From the NCBI GenBank assembly GCA_051889215.1, contig JBJFDC010000026.1, positions 1 through 56,582 on the forward strand: 56,582 bases of DNA. The letters run 5' to 3'. The notes beneath the pieces were generated by a model. That model ran no database searches, was not told the DNA's origin, and saw only the letters and a list, made by a program, of their open reading frames with translations. This stretch comes from UMGS1470 sp051889215 (GTDB lineage Bacteria; Bacillota; Clostridia; Christensenellales; UBA1242). The position numbers and the translations under genes are program-made. Positions within the stretch are counted from its first letter, which is position 1, and each line of letters opens with the position of its first letter. This document shows positions 32,813 through 41,998 of the stretch, one piece after another.

Positions 32813-34639
32813 ATGAAAAACGAAAAGATTAGAAATGTTGCGATTATTGCCCACGTTGACCATGGCAAAACTTCGCTCGTTAATGAAATGCTCAAACAAG
32901 GTCATGTTTTTAGAGAAAATCAACAAGTTGACGACAGGGTTATGGACTCAAATGCGCTCGAAAGAGAAAGAGGAATAACCATTCTCGCAAAGAACACTGC
33001 GGTTTTTTATAATGGTGTGAAAATCAACGTTGTTGACACACCGGGGCACGCTGACTTTGGTGGAGAAGTTGAACGTGTTCTAAAGATGGTTGACGGCGTT
33101 CTGCTTGTTGTTGACGCTTTTGAGGGACCAATGCCTCAAACTCGTTTTGTTCTTGAAAAGGCGCTCGAACTGAATCTCAAAGTTATTGTTGTCATCAACA
33201 AGATTGATAGACCTGATGCGCGTGTTCAAGAAGTTCAAGACGAGGTTTTGGAATTATTTATGGATCTCAATGCAAACGATGACCAACTCAATTCACCATT
33301 TTTGTTTGCTTCCGCTCGTCAAGGTGTGTGTGGAGAAAACATTGCATATCTCAAAGATATGACGGTTTTGTTCCAAAAAATCATCGACTATATTCCAGCA
33401 CCAGAAGGTGACTCTGATGCGCCTTTCCAGATGTTGATTTCTGCCACCGAGCAAAATGAATATGTCGGAAAACTTGCAGTCGGCAAAATTGGTCGAGGAA
33501 AAGTCAAGGTTGGTGACCAAATAACATTGTGTAATTTTTACAACGACAAGACAAGCAATGCAAAAATTGTTTCAATGTATCAATTTGAAGGACTAAAACG
33601 TGTCCCTTGCGAAACATCTGTTGCGGGTGATATTGCAATGGTTGCCGGGATTGAAAACGTCACAATCGGAGACACGCTTTGTTCTGTGGACAAAGTTGAA
33701 CCGCTTGAATTTGTTAAAATCAGCGAACCAAGTGTTGAAATGACTTTTCTCGTCAACGATAGTCCTTTTGCTGGGAAAGAAGGGAAATTTGTGACATCTC
33801 GTCACCTTCGCGAAAGACTTTATCGTGAACAAGTCAAAGATTTGTCACTTCGTGTTCGCGACACAAACACAACTGAAGCGTTTACTGTTTGCGGAAGAGG
33901 AGAAATGCATCTTTCAATTCTGATTGAAAACATGAGAAGAGAGGGCTATGAATTTCAAGTTTCAATGCCAAGAGTTGTTTTCAAAGAAATTGATGGACAA
34001 AAATATGAACCAATTGACCGCGTGGTTTTGGACGTTCCGGAAGATTGTGTTGGCGTTGTTATGAATAAACTCGGAGTGAGAAAGGGCGAACTTGTTTCCA
34101 TGACGCCACACGCAAGCAGAATGAGAATGGAGTTCAAAGTTCCATCTCGAGGAATGTTTGGATTCAAATCTGATTTCTTGACCGACACAAGAGGTGAGGG
34201 AATATTTAGTGCAATTCCAGAAGGTTATGAACCATATAAAGGCGAAATTGCAAGACGAGTTTATGGTTCGCTCATTGCTTTTGAAACTGGTGAAAGCATA
34301 ACTTATGGCTTGTTTAATGCTCAAGAAAGAGGCGATTTATTTATTGGCCCTGGCATTCCAGTTTATGCTGGCATGGTTGTTGGACGAAACCCAAGAGGCG
34401 AGGATTTGGTTGTTAATGTTTGCAAGAAAAAGCACCTTTCAAACTGCCGCTCATCTGGTGCAGACGAGGCGCTTCGACTCATTCCACCAATTCAAATGTC
34501 GCTTGAGGACTCGCTTGAATTTTTGGCGGACGACGAATATATGGAAGTCACACCAAAGAGCATCAGGATAAGAAAAATTGTGCTCGACCACAATATGCGC
34601 TTAAGAATTCGAGGCAAAGCTTTGCAAAATCAAGATTAA
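32813..34639 (+). CDS. typA: Ribosome-associated GTPase TypA/BipA
   Basis: A 608-residue translational GTPase. G1 is AHVDHGKTS (residues 14-22), G2 the RERGITI segment, G3 DTPGHADF, G4 NKIDRPDA. The later EF-G-like domains and the TypA-specific C-terminal domain are complete (PSRGMFGFKSDFLTDTRGEG). It acts in 50S ribosome assembly and stress or cold adaptation. TTAGGAG lies 7 nt before ATG. Monocistronic or leading the 34657 gene by read-through. Confidence 0.97.
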   Translation: MKNEKIRNVAIIAHVDHGKTSLVNEMLKQGHVFRENQQVDDRVMDSNALERERGITILAKNTAVFYNGVKINVVDTPGHADFGGEVERVLKMVDGVLLVVDAFEGPMPQTRFVLEKALELNLKVIVVINKIDRPDARVQEVQDEVLELFMDLNANDDQLNSPFLFASARQGVCGENIAYLKDMTVLFQKIIDYIPAPEGDSDAPFQMLISATEQNEYVGKLAVGKIGRGKVKVGDQITLCNFYNDKTSNAKIVSMYQFEGLKRVPCETSVAGDIAMVAGIENVTIGDTLCSVDKVEPLEFVKISEPSVEMTFLVNDSPFAGKEGKFVTSRHLRERLYREQVKDLSLRVRDTNTTEAFTVCGRGEMHLSILIENMRREGYEFQVSMPRVVFKEIDGQKYEPIDRVVLDVPEDCVGVVMNKLGVRKGELVSMTPHASRMRMEFKVPSRGMFGFKSDFLTDTRGEGIFSAIPEGYEPYKGEIARRVYGSLIAFETGESITYGLFNAQERGDLFIGPGIPVYAGMVVGRNPRGEDLVVNVCKKKHLSNCRSSGADEALRLIPPIQMSLEDSLEFLADDEYMEVTPKSIRIRKIVLDHNMRLRIRGKALQNQD

Positions 34640-34650
34640 TGTGTTAAGAT
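34622..34650 (+). promoter_or_regulatory. Promoter placing the start codon at +1 (34657 gene)
   Basis: -35 TTGCAA (34622-34627, inside the end of typA), 17-nt spacer, -10 TAAGAT (34645-34650), then 6 nt (GAGGGT) and ATG 34657. The GAGGGT abuts ATG with no spacing, so it is a poor ribosome site. Confidence 0.5.
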
Positions 34651-34656
34651 GAGGGT

Positions 34657-34926
34657 ATGAAACAAAAAAACAAAGGTGTTATGCGACAATACAAAATGGA
34701 CCTCAAAAGATTTGGAAAATATCTTTTGATTCTCATTCCCATCGCTTTTGTCGAAGCATTTTTAGTCTCCATGCTAAACTATCCCGTTTGGCTCAACTGC
34801 ATAATCATCATTCCAACGCTCATTGTTTGGTGCGTTGTGTTTGAATTAATTTATGTTGCAATATGCAAAAGAAAAGAGAAAAAAGCATTATCCGAAGGCA
34901 AAAAACCGGATATATATGCTGATTAG
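34657..34926 (+). CDS. Small membrane protein (89 aa)
   Basis: Not recognised. Two membrane segments (about residues 20-42 and 46-70) flanked by basic ends, the N-terminus likely cytoplasmic. Two starts are possible: ATG 34657 at the predicted transcription start (leaderless), or ATG 34681 with AAAGGTG upstream. It ends 12 nt before dnaB and might be cotranscribed with it. Confidence 0.65.
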   Translation: MKQKNKGVMRQYKMDLKRFGKYLLILIPIAFVEAFLVSMLNYPVWLNCIIIIPTLIVWCVVFELIYVAICKRKEKKALSEGKKPDIYAD

Positions 34927-34938
34927 TTGTGAGGAATT

Positions 34939-36387
34939 ATGGAAAAGAAATCATACGCAAAAATGATGCCACATTCAATCGAGGCGGAACAAGCAATTCT
35001 TGGTTGTTGCTTGATTGATGAAAATGTGCCAATTGAAGTTATGGGAGCGCTGACGGCGGGTGACTTTTATGTTGAAGCACACAAGCAAATTTTTGATGCA
35101 ATGATGTCGATTTACTCAAACAATGTTGCGATTGATTTTGTGACAATCACTGACCAACTCGAAAAAAACAATCTGCTTGAAAGCGTTGGTGGAATTGATT
35201 ACATAACAACTCTCACAAACATCATTCCAAGTGCTGCAAACTTCAAGCATTATTTGGACATTGTCAAACGTTGTTCAGTTCTTCGAAAGCTCATCACATC
35301 GAGCCAAAAAATTATTGAAAACTCATATGAGAGCGAAAGTGCAGAAGATGCAATCGGGTTTGCCGAAAAAGAAATTTTTGACATTGCTTCCAAGCAAGAC
35401 ACATCAAGTCTCGAACAAATTGAAGGTGCACTCAACAAAGTTATTGAAAAACTTGACCTCATCGCAAAAGATAAAAATGCTCTCAAAGGAATTTCAACTG
35501 GATTTGTTGATTTTGATGCAATAACAAACGGACTTCAAAACTCCGACCTCATTTTGCTTGCGGCGCGTCCGGGTGTTGGAAAAACATCTTTTGCAATGAA
35601 TATCATCAATTATGTCGCAACAAAAGGCAAGAAAAAATGTGCTGTGTTTTCTCTTGAAATGCCAAAAACTCAAATTGCACAACGTTCATTGTTTTCTGTC
35701 GCAAACGTAAGCATGGAAAAAGGACTCAAGGGTGACCTTTCTGTTGATGAATGGAAAAGTCTTTGGGCTGCGAAAAAAGAACTTGCCGAATCTGAAATTT
35801 ATGTTGATGATTCCAGCATGAACAAGGCAACCGACATTCTTTCAAAATGTCGCCGTCTCAAACGAGAAAAAGGACTTGACCTTGTCATGATTGACTATCT
35901 TCAACTCATGACAGGAAACAGCAAAAGTGCTGCGGAAAACCGTCAACAAGAAATTTCAGAAATCACGCGTTCGCTCAAAATTGCGGCACGTGAACTCGAT
36001 GTTCCAATCATTCTTCTTTCACAACTTTCTCGCGCGGTTGAAGCAAGAAAAGATCACAGACCAATGCTCAGTGATTTGAGAGAAAGTGGTGCGATTGAGC
36101 AAGATGCTGATATTGTTTTGTTTATTTATAAACCTGATATGTATAACGATGTCGTCAACGAAGATGAACCAAACACTTGCGAAGTTATTGTCGCAAAACA
36201 CAGAAATGGACCAATCGGAACTGTAAAACTCAAATGGGTTGGAGAATGCACGAAGTTTGTCAATCTCAAAGATTACACAAAAATCGCTCGACAATCTGCT
36301 CAAAAATCATCAGAAAAAGAGCAAGACGAGCCAGTTTTGGAACCTGTGCAAAAAGTTGACCTTGAAAACCTTGATGACTTGTGGTAG
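34939..36387 (+). CDS. dnaB: Replicative DNA helicase
   Basis: A 482-residue DnaB-family helicase. The N-terminal primase-interaction domain starts at PHSIEAEQAILGCCL. Walker A is ARPGVGKTS near residue 209, Walker B LVMIDYLQLM near 315, and the arginine-finger and loop region is LSQLSRAVEARKDHRP. It unwinds DNA at the fork. GAGGA precedes ATG 34939. In Bacillota dnaB/dnaC is often close to rplI and the origin; here two exported proteins of unknown function follow. Confidence 0.97.
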   Translation: MEKKSYAKMMPHSIEAEQAILGCCLIDENVPIEVMGALTAGDFYVEAHKQIFDAMMSIYSNNVAIDFVTITDQLEKNNLLESVGGIDYITTLTNIIPSAANFKHYLDIVKRCSVLRKLITSSQKIIENSYESESAEDAIGFAEKEIFDIASKQDTSSLEQIEGALNKVIEKLDLIAKDKNALKGISTGFVDFDAITNGLQNSDLILLAARPGVGKTSFAMNIINYVATKGKKKCAVFSLEMPKTQIAQRSLFSVANVSMEKGLKGDLSVDEWKSLWAAKKELAESEIYVDDSSMNKATDILSKCRRLKREKGLDLVMIDYLQLMTGNSKSAAENRQQEISEITRSLKIAARELDVPIILLSQLSRAVEARKDHRPMLSDLRESGAIEQDADIVLFIYKPDMYNDVVNEDEPNTCEVIVAKHRNGPIGTVKLKWVGECTKFVNLKDYTKIARQSAQKSSEKEQDEPVLEPVQKVDLENLDDLW

Positions 36388-36410
36388 AATGCTTTATATG
36401 GAGGTGACAC

Positions 36411-37412
36411 TTGTCAAGATTTAAATCTCTAAAAGAAGTTTCACTAAAAAAGAAAATATTTATTTGTCTTATTATCATCGCAATTATTGTTGCAGTTGTT
36501 TTTTTGGTTATTCATTTTGGTTTTCCTGATGCAGACGTGACAAGACCACATTCTCTTGCATATGAAGTGGGTGCGGATTCCACATCAAAAAATCAATTTG
36601 AAACGGCTTTTGATTTTTTTGATGCAAACTGTGATGCGAGCCAAAAAGAGGATAGTCTTTCACTTCGAAACCTAAATTCATATTATATGGCAAGAATTTC
36701 AGTTAACAAAACAACAAATCACAATGTTGATCGTTTGTTGCTTTCGCTTTCTGACGTTCAAGACATGAACAAACTCAACAAAAAAATCAAAAATCTTGAA
36801 AAAGTGAAAAGCAATGTCGATGCGGCAAAAAAAGATGTGATTGCTTATTGCGAAAATCAAATTATGCCATACAAGGAAGGGACGAGTGATTACTCGCAGA
36901 TTTCGAATTATTTTTCAAACTTTGCAAAAAAGTTTACCAATTATCTAAAAAATATGAGAGATTTTGAAAACTGCTTGACTGAAATTATCCAAACATCAAC
37001 AACAGAGAGTTCATATTCGAATTATCTCACAAAATTCACGACTTCACTCAACAACAGAAGACTTTCATATTGTGTTGATAGATGTCAGAAAAAATTTGTT
37101 GACGGAGAAAATTCTGTTTCGATCGGAGCGCCATCTTTTGATTTGTCAAAAAGTGCAACAACCACAATGTTTGAGCAAAAAGAAAATGCCATTGAAACTT
37201 TTGTTGCAAACAAAAATTTGATTATTCAAAACATCGACACAATCAATTCAATGAAATGGTTTTCGGGCTGGCTTGAAGTTTTTGGAACAAGCAAAGAAGA
37301 AGAATTTTTGAGAACTGTTGATCAAAACGATTACAATGAATTCAAAACTTTTATGCAAACACTTTATTCGACAAAATTTGCTGATTATCCAGTCATCTCG
37401 GAGGTGAAATGA
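36411..37412 (+). CDS. Membrane-anchored exported protein of unknown function
   Basis: Not recognised. 333 residues: a basic N-terminus, one membrane anchor (residues ~14-38), then a long extracytoplasmic, mostly helical domain with little hydrophobicity and few cysteines. TTG 36411 is the start, with GGAGGTG 4 nt upstream. The next gene encodes a lipoprotein of equal length and similar helical make-up, and starts one base before this gene ends, so the two proteins probably work together outside the membrane. Confidence 0.7.
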   Translation: MSRFKSLKEVSLKKKIFICLIIIAIIVAVVFLVIHFGFPDADVTRPHSLAYEVGADSTSKNQFETAFDFFDANCDASQKEDSLSLRNLNSYYMARISVNKTTNHNVDRLLLSLSDVQDMNKLNKKIKNLEKVKSNVDAAKKDVIAYCENQIMPYKEGTSDYSQISNYFSNFAKKFTNYLKNMRDFENCLTEIIQTSTTESSYSNYLTKFTTSLNNRRLSYCVDRCQKKFVDGENSVSIGAPSFDLSKSATTTMFEQKENAIETFVANKNLIIQNIDTINSMKWFSGWLEVFGTSKEEEFLRTVDQNDYNEFKTFMQTLYSTKFADYPVISEVK

Positions 37413-38440
37413 TGAAAAAGTTTTTTGCGCTCATATTTTCACTTTTGTGTGTTGGAATGATTTTTGTCGGGTGTTCAAAAGAAACAGATCAATATTTTTA
37501 CGATGTATATGATTATTGGAACGACAAAGTTAATGCCGACCAAAATGTGGAGTATTTTAACAAATCACAAAATATAACTTTCAATTCTTCAAACATAAAC
37601 GACCTTATTTCAACTGAATTTTCTGAAATAAAAAAATATCAAGAGATTTTCAACAGTTTGAAAAACGATGTTGAACAACTGTCATTTGATTTTGTTCACG
37701 ACCCACAACTTGACGGAAAAGAACTAAAAAATGCGCAACAAAAAGTGACCGAATACAAAGAACAACTTCAAAGATATGAAGAGGAAATTGCCGATTTCAA
37801 ATATGCGAAAAATAATTTTGAAACTGCATGTTCAAATCTTGAAGGATCTGCTGGAATTATTGAAAAAGATGAATACAAAGAATTTTTGTCAAGTTATCGT
37901 GGACTTATCAGTTCTTTGAATCAGGTCTTTTCAAAAATGTATTCTTGTGCTCAATCAATGTTCTATTCAGGAAAAGTCTCTGGTTTTAAAACAAACAAAG
38001 AGAGGGCAAACGCAATCAAAGAAACTTGTTTTGAAACAAAAATTTTGCTCACCCAAGATTATATGTATTTTTGTTATGAACACACAGATAGCACACAACC
38101 TCAAACCTATATTGACACAATTTATGACAACTATAATGCTGTGAGAAAATTGACACTAAATAGCGATGAGTTGGAGGTTGAGCAATCTGAAGAGACATTG
38201 CCAAAGATTGATGGCACGATTGAGGCGCTCGGAACATGGATAAAATACTATAAGAGTGAGTCTTCAAAAATAAAAAGTGAAATGCAAGAGAATAGATTCA
38301 GATTTAGTCTTTCAGGACTTGAAATAAATAGTGCTGAAACTGCAATAATCAAAGAAAATCATGAGAAATATTTAAATCTTATTAACTCAACAATGAAAAA
38401 CCTTTCAAAAACTTGTGGAGACCTGGTTGCCTTTTATTAA
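37412..38440 (+). CDS. Exported lipoprotein with coiled coil
   Basis: Not recognised. 342 residues with a lipoprotein signal (hydrophobic stretch then FVGC near residue 21). The mature part is helical and has a coiled-coil segment (about residues 65-150, rich in Lys, Glu and Gln). GAGGTG lies 5 nt before ATG 37412, inside the preceding gene, so it is translationally coupled to it. A terminator follows. The pair is placed between dnaB and an ABC-F gene. Confidence 0.75.
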   Translation: MKKFFALIFSLLCVGMIFVGCSKETDQYFYDVYDYWNDKVNADQNVEYFNKSQNITFNSSNINDLISTEFSEIKKYQEIFNSLKNDVEQLSFDFVHDPQLDGKELKNAQQKVTEYKEQLQRYEEEIADFKYAKNNFETACSNLEGSAGIIEKDEYKEFLSSYRGLISSLNQVFSKMYSCAQSMFYSGKVSGFKTNKERANAIKETCFETKILLTQDYMYFCYEHTDSTQPQTYIDTIYDNYNAVRKLTLNSDELEVEQSEETLPKIDGTIEALGTWIKYYKSESSKIKSEMQENRFRFSLSGLEINSAETAIIKENHEKYLNLINSTMKNLSKTCGDLVAFY

Positions 38441-38452
38441 AATATAGTTTAG

Positions 38453-38484
38453 AATAAGTGATGTATTAACGTCACTTATTTTTT
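38453..38484 (+). terminator. Terminator after the exported-protein pair
   Basis: AATAAGTGA / TCACTTATT arms with a 10-nt loop, followed by T6. Confidence 0.75.
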
Positions 38485-38507
38485 AATCAAATCAACAAGG
38501 AGAAAGA

Positions 38508-40085
38508 ATGATACAAGTTAGCAATGTGACACTTCAATTTGGTGGACGAGTTTTATTCAAGGATGTGAACCTCAAATTCACCAAGGGAAATTGTTATGGA
38601 ATTATTGGTGCGAATGGCGCGGGAAAATCAACTTTCCTCAAAATCTTGACCGGAGACCTTGAACCAAACAAGGGAGAGGTTATTGTTGACAAAAATGAGC
38701 GCATGAGCGTGCTTGAACAAAATCAAAATAGATATGATGACAAGACTGTCCTCGAAACAGTTCTTCTTGGGCACAAGCGGCTCATGGAAATTGAAAAAGA
38801 AAAAGAAACACTATATTCAAAACCTGACTTTTCAGAAGAAGACGGAATTCGTGCGGGAGAACTCGAGCAAGAATATGCAGACCTTGGCGGCTGGGAGGCA
38901 GATGGCGAGGCGAGGACATTGCTTTCGGGAATTGGAATTGATGAGAATTTGTTTGAAAAGCTCATGGCTGAAGTTGACCCAAAGCAAAAGGTCAAAGTTC
39001 TTTTGGCACAAGCATTGTTTGGCAACCCCGACATTTTGATTCTTGATGAGCCGACAAACAACCTTGACTTCAAAACCGTTCGCTGGCTTGAAAACTTTTT
39101 GCTTGATTTTGAAAACACGGTCATCATTGTTTCGCACAATCGTCACTTTTTGAACAAAGTTTGCACACATATTTGCGATGTTGATTATGGGGCAATCAAC
39201 ATGTATCTTGGAAACTATGACTTCTGGTATGAGACCAGTCAACTCATGGCAAGACAGCTCAAAGACCAAAACAAAAAAGCCGAGCAACGCGCAAAAGAAC
39301 TCAAAGATTTTATTGCCCGTTTTGCTGCGAATGCATCAAAGAGCAAACAGGCGACATCAAGGAAAAAAGAACTTGAAAAACTCACCATTGATGATTTTAA
39401 GCCAAGTTCAAGAAAATATCCTTTTATTGATTTCAAGTTTGAGACCGAAATTGGCAAAGAAATTTTGCAGGTTGAACACTTGACGAAAAAAGGTTATTTC
39501 AACGATTTGTCATTCACTGTTGGAAAAGACGAAAAAATCGCACTTCTTTGTTCAAACTCCTTGACTGCGACAATGCTTTTTGACATTTTGATGGGACTGG
39601 AACAACCTGACAGTGGCTCATTCCGATGGGGCAAGACAATCAAACCGGTTTATCTTCCTCAAGACAACAGGAAATATTTTGAGGGTTGCAAACTTTCAAT
39701 CGTTGACTGGCTCAGACAATTTTCAAAAGAACAAGACATCACTTTTATTCGTGGTTGGCTGGGGAGAATGCTGTTCAGCGGTGAAGAAGCGCTGAAGCCC
39801 GTTGAAGTGCTTTCGGGCGGCGAAAAAGTCCGTTGCATGTTTTCACGCGCCATGCTCATGAGCGGGAATTTCCTTTTGTTTGACGAACCGACAAACCATT
39901 TGGATTTGGAGTCAATCACAGCGCTCAACAAGGGCATGATAAACTTCAAGGGCGGAATGTTATTTTCAACGCACGACCAAGAAATTATTGAAACGACGGC
40001 AAACAGAATTATCGACATTATTGACGAAAACACAGTTGTTGACAAACTCATGACATATTCAGAATATGTTGAGAGTCAGAAATAG
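38508..40085 (+). CDS. ABC-F family ATPase
   Basis: A 525-residue soluble protein with two ABC domains and no membrane part. First domain: GANGAGKST (residues ~34-42), a weak LAQALFGNP signature and ILDEPTNNLD. Linker: charged KKAEQRAKELKDF region. Second domain: the Walker A is eroded (LCSNSLTATM in place of GxNGxGKST), but LSGGEKVRCMF and LFDEPTNHLD are intact. ABC-F proteins act on ribosome E-site translation (EttA-, YbiT-like) or antibiotic protection. The order resembles the YbiT/Uup-like group. AAGGAG precedes ATG 38508. Confidence 0.9.
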   Translation: MIQVSNVTLQFGGRVLFKDVNLKFTKGNCYGIIGANGAGKSTFLKILTGDLEPNKGEVIVDKNERMSVLEQNQNRYDDKTVLETVLLGHKRLMEIEKEKETLYSKPDFSEEDGIRAGELEQEYADLGGWEADGEARTLLSGIGIDENLFEKLMAEVDPKQKVKVLLAQALFGNPDILILDEPTNNLDFKTVRWLENFLLDFENTVIIVSHNRHFLNKVCTHICDVDYGAINMYLGNYDFWYETSQLMARQLKDQNKKAEQRAKELKDFIARFAANASKSKQATSRKKELEKLTIDDFKPSSRKYPFIDFKFETEIGKEILQVEHLTKKGYFNDLSFTVGKDEKIALLCSNSLTATMLFDILMGLEQPDSGSFRWGKTIKPVYLPQDNRKYFEGCKLSIVDWLRQFSKEQDITFIRGWLGRMLFSGEEALKPVEVLSGGEKVRCMFSRAMLMSGNFLLFDEPTNHLDLESITALNKGMINFKGGMLFSTHDQEIIETTANRIIDIIDENTVVDKLMTYSEYVESQK

Positions 40086-40094
40086 GAGCATTAT

Positions 40095-41489
40095 ATGGAA
40101 AAAAATTTGACAATGGACAAACTTATCGCACTTTGCAAAGGCAGGGGCTTTATTTATGCGGGCAGTGAAATTTATGATGGGCTCGCAAATTCTTGGGACT
40201 ATGGTCCACTGGGCGTGGAACTAAAAAACAACATCAAAAAATTTTGGTGGCAAAAATTTGTCACGGAGAACAAATATAATGTTGGACTTGACAGTGCAAT
40301 TCTCATGAACCCAAGAGTTTGGAAAGCATCGGGGCACCTTGGCGGTTTTTCGGACCCGCTCATGGATTGCAAATCGTGCAAAACAAGATATCGAGCCGAC
40401 AAACTTATTGAAGATTATGTTGCAGAAAACAACCTTGACATTGACATTTCGGGTTGGGAAACAGACAACGCAAAAATGGAGAAGTTCATTTCCGATAATC
40501 ATGTCAAATGCCCACATTGTGGCAAAAGTGATTTCACTCCGATAAGAAAATTCAATTTGATGTTCAAAACATTTATGGGAGTGACAGAAGAGAGCACAAA
40601 CACAATTTATCTTCGTCCAGAAACCGCACAAGGCATATTTGTTAATTTCAAAAACATTTTGAGAACAACAAGAAGCAAAATGCCAATGGGTGTTGGACAA
40701 ATCGGAAAATCATTCAGAAACGAAATCACGCCAGGGAATTTCATTTTTAGAATGCGCGAATTTGAACAAATGGAACTTGAATTTTTCTGCGAGCCGGGGA
40801 CTGACCTTGAATGGTTTGACTATTGGAGAAGTTTTTGCAAAAAGTGGCTTCTTGACGCAGGAATTGAAGAGAGCAATTTGAGACTTCGCGACCACTCACC
40901 AGAAGAACTATGTTTCTATTCAAAAGCAACAACAGACTTTGAATTTTTGTTCCCATTTGGTTGGGGTGAACTTTGGGGCGTTGCGGACAGAACTGACTAT
41001 GACCTCAATCAACATGCAAAGGAAGCAAAAGAAGAACTCCTCTATCTTGACCCTGTGACGAACAAAAAATATGTTCCATATGTCATTGAACCATCGCTTG
41101 GGGTTGACAGAATGTTCCTCGCAACAATGTGCAATGCATATCATGAAGAAGATTTGGGCGAAGGGGACACCCGTGTTGTTCTCAAACTTGCACCACATCT
41201 TGCTCCATACAAGGTTGCCATTTTGCCACTTTCCAAAAAACTTTCAGACAAAGCAGACGAAATTTATTCTGACCTCATCAAAAAATTTTCTTGCACTTTT
41301 GATGAAGCGGGCTCAATCGGCAAACGTTATCGCCGTCAAGACGAAATTGGAACTCCAATGTGTGTGACAGTGGACTTTGACACCTTGGAAGATGAGGCGG
41401 TGACAGTGAGAGATCGTGACACAATGGAACAAGTCAGAATAAAGATTTGTGACCTCGAAAAATATATTGCAGACAAAGTCAAGATTTGA
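40095..41489 (+). CDS. glyS: Glycyl-tRNA synthetase (dimeric, class II)
   Basis: A 464-residue alpha2-type GlyRS. It has RGFIYAGSEIYDGLANSWDYGPLG at the start (glycine-site loop), RPETAQGIF, FRNEITPGNFIFRMREFEQME (motif 2) and GVDRMF (motif 3), followed by an anticodon-binding domain. It includes a Cys pair CPHCG and CKSCKT for zinc. ATG 40095 follows AGGAG. No T-box leader is present: it lies 9 nt after the ABC-F gene. Confidence 0.97.
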   Translation: MEKNLTMDKLIALCKGRGFIYAGSEIYDGLANSWDYGPLGVELKNNIKKFWWQKFVTENKYNVGLDSAILMNPRVWKASGHLGGFSDPLMDCKSCKTRYRADKLIEDYVAENNLDIDISGWETDNAKMEKFISDNHVKCPHCGKSDFTPIRKFNLMFKTFMGVTEESTNTIYLRPETAQGIFVNFKNILRTTRSKMPMGVGQIGKSFRNEITPGNFIFRMREFEQMELEFFCEPGTDLEWFDYWRSFCKKWLLDAGIEESNLRLRDHSPEELCFYSKATTDFEFLFPFGWGELWGVADRTDYDLNQHAKEAKEELLYLDPVTNKKYVPYVIEPSLGVDRMFLATMCNAYHEEDLGEGDTRVVLKLAPHLAPYKVAILPLSKKLSDKADEIYSDLIKKFSCTFDEAGSIGKRYRRQDEIGTPMCVTVDFDTLEDEAVTVRDRDTMEQVRIKICDLEKYIADKVKI

Positions 41490-41496
41490 ATTATAT

Positions 41497-41527
41497 AAAA
41501 AAACAACTCGAATTGAGTTGTTTTTTG
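41497..41527. terminator. Bidirectional terminator
   Basis: AAAACAACTC-GAATT-GAGTTGTTTT with A/T runs on both sides, between glyS and the convergent 41996 gene. Confidence 0.85.
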
Positions 41528-41534
41528 TTGATTA

Positions 41535-41996
41535 TTATCTTTCCATATTATTGTTTTTTGCATTATGAATTTGTGTTGCTCTTTGAATCAGTTTGGTTTC
41601 TGGAACCTGTTTTGCTTTTGTGACTTGTTGGTCAATCAAGTCATTATACAATCTTTCGAGTTCATGACTGTTATATCTTTTTGCGTCTTCAAGTGCAACG
41701 TTTCTAACATTTTCCACGAAATGTTTGTTGTTGAACCAAGACTTGTAGCAATAGACCATTGCGAGTGGGTTTACATCTTTTATCAAATTATACATATACC
41801 CTTTGTCTTGTTTCAGTTGTGTTGACAGATATTGCAAGTTGTTGATGTTTGTTGCTGCGGCAATTGCCATTGCATATCCATCTCTTGAAATCTCAACCAC
41901 TTCACTGTCTGACAATTTTTCAAATGCGTTTCCGTCATTTTCGAGCAAGTCCAAAACTTCTTCATAGCGCTTTGTTGACATGATTTCTCTTTTCAT
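41535..41996 (-). CDS. Hypothetical protein (153 aa)
   Basis: Not recognised. A soluble, all-helical, charged protein without signal or metal motif. AAAGGAG precedes ATG 41996 at 8 nt. It starts 2 nt after the previous gene on the minus strand (DUF4097-like) and is the last gene of the alaS operon. Confidence 0.65.
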   Translation of the reverse strand: MKREIMSTKRYEEVLDLLENDGNAFEKLSDSEVVEISRDGYAMAIAAATNINNLQYLSTQLKQDKGYMYNLIKDVNPLAMVYCYKSWFNNKHFVENVRNVALEDAKRYNSHELERLYNDLIDQQVTKAKQVPETKLIQRATQIHNAKNNNMER

Positions 41997-41998
41997 AT

